Positions 20,482-28,824 of a DNA stretch of 64,000 nucleotides are shown here, one piece after another. How positions within the stretch are numbered: the first letter of the stretch is position 1; each line of letters begins with the position of its first letter. The translations under genes and the position numbers were made by a program. Source of the stretch: Prevotella heparinolytica (GTDB lineage: Bacteria; Bacteroidota; Bacteroidia; Bacteroidales; Bacteroidaceae); assembly GCF_004342845.1 (NCBI RefSeq), contig NZ_SLXB01000001.1:248001-312000 (forward strand). The letters run 5' to 3'. The notes beneath the pieces are model-generated. The model made no database searches. It had not been told where the DNA came from and saw nothing but the letters and a program-made list of their open reading frames with translations.

Positions 20482-21456
20482 ATGGAAATGAGAGATTTGT
20501 TAGCCAAATACTTTACAGGAGACATCACCGAAGAAGAAAAAAAAACGCTTTTCCGTGAGTTGGGCTGTGACGATGAGCTGAAGAAAGACTTCTGCGCCAT
20601 GCAGAACATATTGGCTTTGGCAGAGGCTCTGCCCGAAGAAAAGGACGGAACTACGGGAGCCGACAGCTACAGAAACTTTGCCGCCCGACTGAAAAAGCGG
20701 AGAATGAAACAGCTTTTCCTGCATGCGTGGCGTTATGCGGCCGTTGTCTGCCTGGTGGCCGCTTCGGCCTATTTCCTGACCCTGCACTGGGTGAACAAAG
20801 AGCGAAACCTGCAATTCACCGAAATATCCGCACCGAGCGGACAGCGTGTAAAGGTGACCTTGCCCGATGGAACAACCGCTTGGATAGGCCCTTGCAGCAC
20901 GCTGCGCTATGCCAACTCCTTCAACCGTGAAACCCGTAACGTGGAGTTGAGCGGCTCTACTTATTTTGATGTCGCCCACAATCCGGACAAACCGTTCAGA
21001 GTATCTACCGGTCGCTATATGATTACCGTTCTGGGCACGCGCTTCAATGCGATGGCCTATCCGGAGAACGAACACTTTGAGGTGGATTTGATAGAGGGTT
21101 CGGTTCAAATAGACAACCTGTCGGATGACACAGACCGGTTGGTGCTGAAGCCGCTGGAACAAGCCATCATCAAGAACAATCGTCTATATAAGAAAATATC
21201 CAACTTCGATAATGAAGAGTACCTGAAGAATGGGGTGGTACATTTCAAACGTTGCCTGCTGGGCGAGGTCTTGAAAAAAGTCTCTCTCTGGCAAGGTGTC
21301 GGACTCACCATCGACAGCGAAGTGGATGTAAACTATCCGGTGACCGGAAAAATCAGGCAAAGCGACTCTCTGGAAAGTATATTGAGAGCCTTGCAGTCCG
21401 TCGTCAGGTTCCACTATGAAATCATTGATGAGAAACATATAAGAATCTATCGTTAA
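20482..21456 (+). CDS. FecR-family anti-sigma factor
   Basis: 324 residues. A short cytoplasmic sigma-binding region (LAKYFTGDITEEEKKTLFRE) comes first, then one membrane helix at about 80-97 (AAVVCLVAASAYFLTL), a periplasmic FecR domain (KVTLPDGTTAWIGPCSTLRY, VELSGSTYFDVAH, VLGTRFNAMAY) and a C-terminal DUF4974-type STN-like domain. It holds the sigma factor at the membrane and releases it on a signal from the STN domain of the SusC protein encoded next. Confidence 0.95.
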   Translation: MEMRDLLAKYFTGDITEEEKKTLFRELGCDDELKKDFCAMQNILALAEALPEEKDGTTGADSYRNFAARLKKRRMKQLFLHAWRYAAVVCLVAASAYFLTLHWVNKERNLQFTEISAPSGQRVKVTLPDGTTAWIGPCSTLRYANSFNRETRNVELSGSTYFDVAHNPDKPFRVSTGRYMITVLGTRFNAMAYPENEHFEVDLIEGSVQIDNLSDDTDRLVLKPLEQAIIKNNRLYKKISNFDNEEYLKNGVVHFKRCLLGEVLKKVSLWQGVGLTIDSEVDVNYPVTGKIRQSDSLESILRALQSVVRFHYEIIDEKHIRIYR

Positions 21457-21607
21457 CCCTTAAATCTATATTTGCCTATGATTGAATAAAGAAGAATATA
21501 AAAAAGAGAGGGAAACAATGCGCCAACATTGCTTCCCCCGGGATAGAGGCTCAAAACCTTATTCTGTTGGGAAATCAACTAAAGTAGTGAACCTTAAACA
21601 CAAAGGT

Positions 21608-24600
21608 ATGAAAAAAAATAGACTTCATTCTGATTTAGTGTGTAAACAAACTAAATCAAACATAAACTTTCAGAAAACAAAAATCATCTTTTTATTTATC
21701 GTTTGCCTGTTCATGCAGATCCGGTTCGTTTCGGTGCAAGCACAGAACAGCCAAGTGCGCTTGAAGGTAGGGCAGACCACCGTAAAGCAAATCATGTCCG
21801 AGGTGGAAAAGCAAACAGATTATCTGTTTGTATATAGCGAATCCGAAGTGAACGTCGACGGTGTCGTGACGGTGAAAAAAGAAAAGCAGGAAATCACAGA
21901 CTTGCTGAATCTGCTAAGCGCCCACGGACTTTCTTACAGTTTTTCCGATAATTACATTACGCTGCATAAGAAAGCTGCCGGCAAGAGTGGCAAAGAATCG
22001 GGCAGACAAGTGAAGGTCTCCGGTAAAGTGGTGGACTCTTCCGGAGAACCTGTGATCGGTGCCAATGTCACGGTGAAAGGTAATCCTGCTCAGGGCACGA
22101 TAACCAATGCGAATGGAGAATTTGAATTGGTGGTGCATACAGGAGAAGTGCTGCAAGTCAGCTACATCGGATTCCGGAATCAGGAAATCAGAGTGAACGA
22201 CGGTTCCGCACTGAAGGTTCAGATGCAAGAAGACACGAAACTGCTGAATGAAGTGGTGGTGACCGCTTTGGGTATCAAGCGTGAGGAAAAAGCCCTCGGA
22301 TATGCGGTTCAGAAAGTACAAGGCGACAAACTGGCTACGGTGAAGGTGGTGGATGTAGGCACATCGCTTACTGGAAAAATCGCGGGTTTGAATGTGCAGA
22401 ACAGCACCGAGTTCAATCAGGCACCCACCTTGCTGTTGCGTGGCGAGACCCCGTTGCTGGTCATTGACGGAGTGCCTTATAAGAACATGAGCTTGCGCGA
22501 TGTTCCGGCGGATGACATCGAGACCGTCGACGTGCTGAAAGGAGCAACGGCCGCCGCACTGTATGGAGAGCGTGGTGGAGTAGGAGTAATTATGATCACG
22601 ACCAAGAAAAGTAAAGAAGAAGGACTGCATGTAAGCATCAACAGCAGCACCATGTTTCAGGCAGGATACTTGAAGTTGCCTGAGGTGCAATCGGGTTATA
22701 GCTCCGGAGAAGGTGGGAAATACAATCACTATGACTTTGTCTGGGGCGATAAGCTCGACATTGGCCGCACGGCCGAGCAGTGGAATCCGCAGACCCATCA
22801 GTTCGAAGTGATGCCGCTAACGTCCAGAGGAAAGAATAACTTCAAGAACTTTTTGGAGACCGGATTTATCACGAACAACAACGTAAGCATCAGCCAAAAA
22901 GGAAAATATGGCAGTGTGAGAGCTTCGTTGACCCATGTCTACAACAAAGGGCAATATCCAAATACGAAATTGAATAAGATTACCTACTCTGTATCGGGAG
23001 ACATGAAATGGAACAAGTTCTCGCTCGATGGCGGAATCAGCTTCAACAAGCGTTTCTTCCCGCAGAATTACGGTACGGGATATGGTAAGGGAGGATATCT
23101 GTATAACCTGCTGGTGTGGACCGGACCCGACTATGACTTGCGCGAATTCAAGGATTATTGGGCCAAGAAAGACGAACAACAGAACTGGATGTATTCCGGC
23201 TGGTATGACAATCCTTACTTTGTGGCAAACGAGGTGCTTCGTTCCAGCGACTATTCCATCACAAACGGCTATATGAACGTAGGATATGAGTTCACCCCTT
23301 GGTTGCGGGCAAACTTGCGTTCGGGTATAGATGTGTATAGCGAAAGAAAAACATGGCGCAATCCCAAGTCGGCCAATTCGGGTTGGGACAAGAACGGTTA
23401 CTTTGAAATAGAGCGCGACGGCGGTTTGAGTATGAACCACGACCTGATGCTGACGGCCAACCATAAATTCGGTGATTTCAGCGTAGAAGGTATTGCCGGC
23501 GGAACATTGTACTATTATCAGGACGACATGCTGCAAAGCCAGACGGCCGGCGGATTGACCATCCCGGGCTATTACTCGTTGAAGGCTTCCGTGAATAAGG
23601 CCACGACCTCAAGCAACTATAAGCGCAAGCAGGTGAACAGTTTGTACGGACGTTTCTCTGCTTCATGGAAGAGTACCTTGTACCTTGATGTAACGGCTCG
23701 TAACGACTGGTCGTCTACCTTGCCTTCCGAGACACGTTCTTACTTCTATCCTTCTCTTTCGGGAAGCGCCATCTTGTCCGAATTCATCCATCTGCCCCAA
23801 TGGATGTCTTTCTGGAAAGTGCGTGGTTCGTGGACGCAAACCAAGAAGGATGTGGATATCTATGAAATAAACAATGTGTATAGCATTACAACCGATGCTT
23901 GGGACAATCTCTCCGCAGCAACTTATCCCACTTCCATCCGTGGCACTCTGATACGTCCCACCGCAACCCGCTCATGGGAAGTAGGTACGGCTCTTAACTT
24001 CTTGAATAACAGGCTGCGTGTAGATTTTGCCTATTACAATACGTTGAAGTATAACCTTACCCGCAGTGCTACTGTCAGCGAGGCTTCCGGCTTCTCGGGC
24101 ACGATGATTAATTATGGTGAAGAGCAAGAACGCCGTGGTGTGGAACTCACTCTCACCGGTGACATCATCAAAACCTCCGACTGGGAATGGAGTGCAACCT
24201 TCAACTGGGCACGCGACCGCTATTACTATGCGAAGGTAGACGAAACCTATTCCGAACAAAGACCGTGGGTAGCAGCAGGAAACCGTTATGACGCCTTTAC
24301 GTTGAAAGACTGGGAACGTGACCCGGAGGGAAATATCGTTCACGTAAATGGCTTGCCGAAGAAGAGCGAATACCAATCCGTAGTCGGCTATAAGTCTCCC
24401 GACTGGATATGGGGAGTCATCAACACAATCAAATATAAAGCGTTTACCTTGAACTTCTCCATCGACGGACGTGTGGGAGGCGTTGCTTACAATATGATGG
24501 AACAGGCTCTGTGGAATACCGGTGCGCATCCCGACAGCGACAATCAGTGGCGTTATGAGGAGGTGGTGAATGGGAAAAAAACTTTTATCGGCAAGGGTGT

Positions 24601-24976
24601 CAAGGTGGTTTCCGGAACGGTGGAATATGATGTGGACGGAAATATCGTGAAGGATAGCCGGACTTTTGCTCCCAATGACGTTCCCGTTTCTTATGAAACT
24701 TATATAGGACGTTTTTATCCGAATGCGTATTATCCGGTTTATCAGACAGTTCAGGATCAGACTTTTATTAAGCTCCGCGACCTCTCCATTACGTACGAAA
24801 TGCCTAAGAGCATTTGCGACAGATTCAGACTGACGGGTATGCAGCTGGGTCTTGTGGGGCAGAACTTGTTGATTTGGACGAAAGACTTTAAGTTCTCCGA
24901 CCCCGATCAGGCAAGCGAGAATCTGAACTCTCCTTCCATTCGCTACATAGGATTTAATGTCAAGTTGAACTTCTAA
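21608..24976 (+). CDS. SusC/RagA-family TonB-dependent transporter with N-terminal STN signalling domain
   Basis: About 1122 residues from ATG 21608, chosen because it starts a basic leader before the hydrophobic signal segment IIFLFIVCLFMQI; in-frame starts at 21482 and 21518 are possible. Order: STN domain (VRLKVGQTTVKQIMSEVEKQ, about 50-105), carboxypeptidase-like domain (VSGKVVDSSGEPVIGANV), NEVVVTALGI TonB box region, plug (LLVIDGVPYKN), barrel ending in Phe. The STN domain contacts the FecR-type anti-sigma factor, so glycan uptake is coupled to induction of the locus. Confidence 0.95.
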   Translation: MKKNRLHSDLVCKQTKSNINFQKTKIIFLFIVCLFMQIRFVSVQAQNSQVRLKVGQTTVKQIMSEVEKQTDYLFVYSESEVNVDGVVTVKKEKQEITDLLNLLSAHGLSYSFSDNYITLHKKAAGKSGKESGRQVKVSGKVVDSSGEPVIGANVTVKGNPAQGTITNANGEFELVVHTGEVLQVSYIGFRNQEIRVNDGSALKVQMQEDTKLLNEVVVTALGIKREEKALGYAVQKVQGDKLATVKVVDVGTSLTGKIAGLNVQNSTEFNQAPTLLLRGETPLLVIDGVPYKNMSLRDVPADDIETVDVLKGATAAALYGERGGVGVIMITTKKSKEEGLHVSINSSTMFQAGYLKLPEVQSGYSSGEGGKYNHYDFVWGDKLDIGRTAEQWNPQTHQFEVMPLTSRGKNNFKNFLETGFITNNNVSISQKGKYGSVRASLTHVYNKGQYPNTKLNKITYSVSGDMKWNKFSLDGGISFNKRFFPQNYGTGYGKGGYLYNLLVWTGPDYDLREFKDYWAKKDEQQNWMYSGWYDNPYFVANEVLRSSDYSITNGYMNVGYEFTPWLRANLRSGIDVYSERKTWRNPKSANSGWDKNGYFEIERDGGLSMNHDLMLTANHKFGDFSVEGIAGGTLYYYQDDMLQSQTAGGLTIPGYYSLKASVNKATTSSNYKRKQVNSLYGRFSASWKSTLYLDVTARNDWSSTLPSETRSYFYPSLSGSAILSEFIHLPQWMSFWKVRGSWTQTKKDVDIYEINNVYSITTDAWDNLSAATYPTSIRGTLIRPTATRSWEVGTALNFLNNRLRVDFAYYNTLKYNLTRSATVSEASGFSGTMINYGEEQERRGVELTLTGDIIKTSDWEWSATFNWARDRYYYAKVDETYSEQRPWVAAGNRYDAFTLKDWERDPEGNIVHVNGLPKKSEYQSVVGYKSPDWIWGVINTIKYKAFTLNFSIDGRVGGVAYNMMEQALWNTGAHPDSDNQWRYEEVVNGKKTFIGKGVKVVSGTVEYDVDGNIVKDSRTFAPNDVPVSYETYIGRFYPNAYYPVYQTVQDQTFIKLRDLSITYEMPKSICDRFRLTGMQLGLVGQNLLIWTKDFKFSDPDQASENLNSPSIRYIGFNVKLNF

Positions 24977-24989
24977 ACCAATGATAACA

Positions 24990-26507
24990 ATGAAAACGAT
25001 ATATAAAGCATTAATTGGCATTGTGCTGGCAAGCGGACTACTCTCTTCTTGCAGCAACTTTGATGAATTGAATACTAATCCCGACTCACCCACCACCGTA
25101 ACGCCTACGATGTTGGCCACGAAGTTAATTCTCGCTACGGCTACTCCCTTTTATAGCAAGGCTTTCTTCCACAGCAGTTTCTTGATGAAGGAACTGGCAT
25201 GGGGCGAAGGTCCCAGCGACTATCACTACAATAAGATGGGGCGTTCTTCCTTTTCAGGCTACACGAGGTTAATCAATGGTGTTAAGATGGTGGAGTTGGC
25301 GCAGGGACAGAATGTAAAGGCATATCAGGCTCTGAATAAATTCGTAAAGGCTTTTACCATCTACTACATCTCCATGGAGATGGGTGATGTTCCTTATAGC
25401 GATGCGTTGCAGGGAGAAGCGGGAAACGTTACGCCGCGCTACGACACCCAGAAGCAAGTAATGATGCAGGTCTTGGACGATTTGGAAGAGGCGTATGATC
25501 TGTTCGGCCAAGCCGATAACTTCACGGGCGACCCTATCTTAAAGGGAAATACGGAGAAATGGCAGAAAGTGGTAGCCTCTTTCGAGTTAAAGGTGTTGAT
25601 GAGCCTTTCGAGAGTGGCCGGAGATGCCGATCTGAAAGTAAAGGAACGTTTTGCGCGTGTCGTTTCGGGAAAGAAGATACTTGCTTCGAACGAAGATAAC
25701 TACCAGTTGGTGTTCTCCGACAAGAAGGGGCAGCGTTATCCCATATTTAAAGACGATTTCAACTGGTATATGTATCCCATATTGTCCACAACGATTGTCG
25801 ATGTCATGAAGAAGAACCGGGATTATCGCTTGTTCTATATCGCCGAACCTGCCGAAGCCAAAATCAAAGAAGGCCTTTCCCCGGCTGATTGGGAGGCGTA
25901 TTTGGGCGTTAATCCGTCTTTGACGTTCGACTTGATAACCAAGTCATACAGCACCGGGGCATATTGTAATTTGAATCTTCGATACAAGGACAATCCGGCC
26001 GGAGAACCGTTCATCACCATAGGTTATGCCGATCAATGTTTCATCTTGGCCGAGGCAGCCGTTCGTGGTTGGATTTCGGGTAGTGCCGATGCTTATTATA
26101 AGAAAGGTATCGAAGCCGGTATGCGTTTTATTGCCGGTTGCACGGATGCCAAATATGCTCATAGGCGTGTGATTACCGATGAGGTGATTGCCGACTTTCT
26201 GCAAAATCCGGATATTCAGTTGAACCAAGGAGCGGAAGGTGGAATAGAGATGATTCTTACACAGCGCTACTTGACGGGATTCATGCATGCCCCGTGGAAT
26301 AGCTACTACGAATATCGTCGTACGGGCTATCCTAAGCTGCCGATCAATCCTGAGACCTCCTTGAATGAAATCAAGGACGAGCTTCCGTTGCGCTGGATGT
26401 ATCCCGAAAGCGAATCGCAGTATAACAAAGCAAACCTGCAAGAGGCTTTGCAGCGTCAATTCAACGGGACTGACGACTGTAACAAGAATATGTGGATTCT
26501 TCAATAG
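24990..26507 (+). CDS. SusD-like lipoprotein (SusD-like_2 / RagB superfamily)
   Basis: About 505 residues from ATG 24990, giving signal MKTIYKALIGIVLASGLLSSC; ATG 24981 is also in frame. Motifs are DELNTNPDSPTTVTPTMLAT at the start, MEMGDVPYSDAL, and YADQCFILAEAAVRGW, which place it in the SusD-like_2 branch rather than the classical RagB type. It is the surface lid of the STN-SusC transporter, 13 bases downstream of it. Confidence 0.94.
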   Translation: MKTIYKALIGIVLASGLLSSCSNFDELNTNPDSPTTVTPTMLATKLILATATPFYSKAFFHSSFLMKELAWGEGPSDYHYNKMGRSSFSGYTRLINGVKMVELAQGQNVKAYQALNKFVKAFTIYYISMEMGDVPYSDALQGEAGNVTPRYDTQKQVMMQVLDDLEEAYDLFGQADNFTGDPILKGNTEKWQKVVASFELKVLMSLSRVAGDADLKVKERFARVVSGKKILASNEDNYQLVFSDKKGQRYPIFKDDFNWYMYPILSTTIVDVMKKNRDYRLFYIAEPAEAKIKEGLSPADWEAYLGVNPSLTFDLITKSYSTGAYCNLNLRYKDNPAGEPFITIGYADQCFILAEAAVRGWISGSADAYYKKGIEAGMRFIAGCTDAKYAHRRVITDEVIADFLQNPDIQLNQGAEGGIEMILTQRYLTGFMHAPWNSYYEYRRTGYPKLPINPETSLNEIKDELPLRWMYPESESQYNKANLQEALQRQFNGTDDCNKNMWILQ

Positions 26508-26521
26508 GTAGTTTTATATAT

Positions 26522-26566
26522 GATGGGACTTCTCGTCCGATATACAGAGAAGTCCCATCCTTTTTT
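26522..26566 (+). terminator. Intrinsic terminator between susD and GH20
   Basis: A 13-base perfect stem (26522-26534 with 26547-26559) is followed by C and TTTTTT to 26566. It lies inside an otherwise colinear locus, so it should lower expression of the enzyme genes relative to susC/susD, or mark the end of a separate transcript. Confidence 0.88.
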
Positions 26567-26587
26567 GCTTGAATAAAAGAAATACTC

Positions 26588-28564
26588 ATGAAAAAACAAA
26601 TCTTATTGGCAACGCTGTTTACTGCCCTGCTTTTGGCTTCCTGTGCGAAACGTGAAACTTGCGCAACCGTTCGGCTGATACCGGCTGCGGACTCCGTCTC
26701 TGTTCTGGGAGGTAGTCTGGATTTGAATTCGCTGCACACAGTCAGCGCTCCCGAACAGTGGGAAGCCGTGTCTTCATTGTTCATCAAGGATGTGGACAGC
26801 CGGCTTGGGAAGAAGCTGGACTTTACTCATTCCGGTGCCGATATACAGATTTCATTCCGGAGGGATATGGCAGAAGAGGCCTATCTGCTGGAAGTCCGGA
26901 AAGAGAAGATCGTCATCTCCGCCGGCAATGAAAGGGGAGTGATACATGCCTTTGTTACTTTGCAGCAGCTGATGATGCAGGCAGATAACGGGCGCATTCC
27001 GTTGCTTACCATACAAGATAAGCCGAGATTTGAATACAGAGGGGTGATGTTGGATTGCAGCCGCCACTTCTGGACAGTGGCTGAATTGAAAGAAACCATC
27101 GACCAACTCTCTTTTTTCAAGCTGAATGTACTTCATCTTCATCTTACCGATAACCAAGCATGGCGACTGGCTGTCGATAAATATCCTGATTTGGTGGTTA
27201 AAGGAACTCATTATCCTGATTTCCCATCTTTGTCGGGCAACCATTATTCCAAGAAAGACCTGAAAGAGCTGGTAGCTTATGCGGCACTTCGCGGTGTTGA
27301 GATTATTCCCGAAGTGGATATGCCCGGTCATTGCCTTTCGTTGTTGGCTGCCATGCCCGAACTTTCGTGCCTCGACGGCCCTTTTGAACCTTATCCGGAC
27401 GAACGGGAGCAAGACAAACGGAAGCGCACATGGCAGAATATGCTGTGCATCGGCAATGAGAAGGTCTATGCCGTGGCGGATGATATCATTGGCGAATTAT
27501 GCGACATATTCGCTTCGCCCTACATTCACATGGGAGGTGATGAAGTGGCCACAATGAATTGGGCGCAATGCCCTAAATGTAAGGCTCTCTTTCGCAAGGA
27601 AGGTATGAAGGAACTTTCCGAGTTGCAGGATTACTTTACGCGGAAAGTCAGCCTGATGGTGCGGAAAAGAGGACGTAGAATGATAGGCTGGGATGAAATA
27701 AACGACAGAGGCGCAGCGGACAAAAGCGATATGCTCACCGTTTGGCAAGACAATGGCCATAAGCGGCAGCGAAAAGCGGTGGAAGATAGCCTGTCGGTCA
27801 TCATCTGTCCTAACGATCCGTGCTATTTCGACTATGGATATGCCAGAAATCCCACAGCCAAAGTATATGCTTGGGAACCTGTCAGCCCTGACATCGCTCC
27901 CGACAGAACACATCTTGTTAAAGGTGGGCAGGCATGCTTGTGGACTGAATTTGTCACTACTCAAAGCGAGGTGGAGCATATGCTCTATCCGAGGCTCTGC
28001 GCCCTTGCGGAAGTATTGTGGGTTCGGCAGGAAAAGAAAGATTGGGCTTCCATGATTCAACGAATCAAGTCTTTTGATAACATCTTCAAAGCACTTCATA
28101 TCGATTACTATGCGGGTGAATCGGAGCAGAAACGATGGTTCGTTCCGGGAGACACGCTTCCGCCATTGGCTGTGCCGGCTAAAATCGAGACGAGCATGGC
28201 TTCCATTAAACAATATCCACCCGAATATGCTTTCGATGGCGATACGCTCTCTTTCTTTGCCACTCCTTATTCCTTGATAAAAGGTGATTATTTTATGGTC
28301 GTTACAGAGCAACTGCGACTCATCGAGGATATTCGGATTTTGTGCGACATGTCTAAAGAATATCCGACCAATGCCGACATACTCATCAGTGCCGACGGGC
28401 AGGAATTCAGGAAAGTGGGAAGCTTTACTAAAGAAGGTAAAGCGGAAGTGAAGATGGAGCCCTCACCGGTGAAAGCGGTGAAAATAGTGCTTACCGCTAC
28501 TCATATGGCTCGTTTGTCTATCCGGGAAATCATATTGAAAGAATCCTCTGTTCAAAAACAATAA
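26588..28564 (+). CDS. GH20 beta-N-acetylhexosaminidase lipoprotein
   Basis: 658 residues with lipobox LASC (Cys19). The GH20b N-terminal domain is followed by the catalytic barrel (RFEYRGVMLDCSRHF, HLHLTDNQAWR, EIDMPGH-type EVDMPGH) with the catalytic pair Asp318-Glu319 in HMGGDEV. Residues about 540-658 form an F5/8-type-C/CBM32-like domain (EYAFDGDTLSFFAT ... IREIIL). The enzyme removes terminal GlcNAc or GalNAc by substrate-assisted catalysis, suitable for N-glycan antennae. It is 22 bases past the terminator. Confidence 0.95.
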   Translation: MKKQILLATLFTALLLASCAKRETCATVRLIPAADSVSVLGGSLDLNSLHTVSAPEQWEAVSSLFIKDVDSRLGKKLDFTHSGADIQISFRRDMAEEAYLLEVRKEKIVISAGNERGVIHAFVTLQQLMMQADNGRIPLLTIQDKPRFEYRGVMLDCSRHFWTVAELKETIDQLSFFKLNVLHLHLTDNQAWRLAVDKYPDLVVKGTHYPDFPSLSGNHYSKKDLKELVAYAALRGVEIIPEVDMPGHCLSLLAAMPELSCLDGPFEPYPDEREQDKRKRTWQNMLCIGNEKVYAVADDIIGELCDIFASPYIHMGGDEVATMNWAQCPKCKALFRKEGMKELSELQDYFTRKVSLMVRKRGRRMIGWDEINDRGAADKSDMLTVWQDNGHKRQRKAVEDSLSVIICPNDPCYFDYGYARNPTAKVYAWEPVSPDIAPDRTHLVKGGQACLWTEFVTTQSEVEHMLYPRLCALAEVLWVRQEKKDWASMIQRIKSFDNIFKALHIDYYAGESEQKRWFVPGDTLPPLAVPAKIETSMASIKQYPPEYAFDGDTLSFFATPYSLIKGDYFMVVTEQLRLIEDIRILCDMSKEYPTNADILISADGQEFRKVGSFTKEGKAEVKMEPSPVKAVKIVLTATHMARLSIREIILKESSVQKQ

Positions 28565-28636
28565 AATAACCTGAATTCGGTATAAAACAAGATGTTATAT
28601 GCCTGTTAAATACTTGTATATATCTTGCCGTTTTCC

Positions 28637-28718
28637 TCGCATATATGAGGTGCTGAACGTCGCATATGCGAGACCACACACGTCGCATATACGAGGCCAC
28701 ACACGTCGCATATACGAG
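28637..28718 (+). repeat. Tandem array, four copies with core TCGCATATACGAG, period 22-24 bp
   Basis: The TCGCATAT core starts at 28637, 28661, 28683 and 28706 (spacing 24, 22, 23). The core is itself nearly palindromic (TCGCATAT / ATATGCGA). The unit is not found elsewhere in the window. Confidence 0.85.
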
Positions 28719-28740
28719 ACTTGGCACCACTGATTGACCC

Positions 28741-28769
28741 CTCCGGGAATGCCTCCGGGAGCGTTTTTT
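28741..28769 (+). terminator. Possible intrinsic terminator
   Basis: CTCCGGGA and TCCGGGAG can pair with one mismatch and are followed by GCG and TTTTTT. It would end the GH20 transcript before the oxidoreductase gene. Confidence 0.5.
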
Positions 28770-28824
28770 GTATAGGCGGAGTCTCTTTTTACATCGAACT
28801 CAGGTTAAAATAATAATAAAGACA

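Larger units (their letters stand above)
28567..28807. mobile_element. MITE-like 241-bp element with terminal inverted repeats and an internal 22-24-bp array
   Basis: The left end at 28567-28579 (TAACCTGAATTCG) and the right end at 28795-28807 (CGAACTCAGGTTA) are inverted copies with one mismatch in 13. Inside are a four-copy tandem array (28637-28718) and a GC-rich hairpin with a T-tract (28741-28769). There is no transposase frame. The element starts two bases after the GH20 stop codon. A second element with the same ends, nearly the same length and the same internal plan lies at 51195-51433. No clear target-site duplication is visible. Confidence 0.6.
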
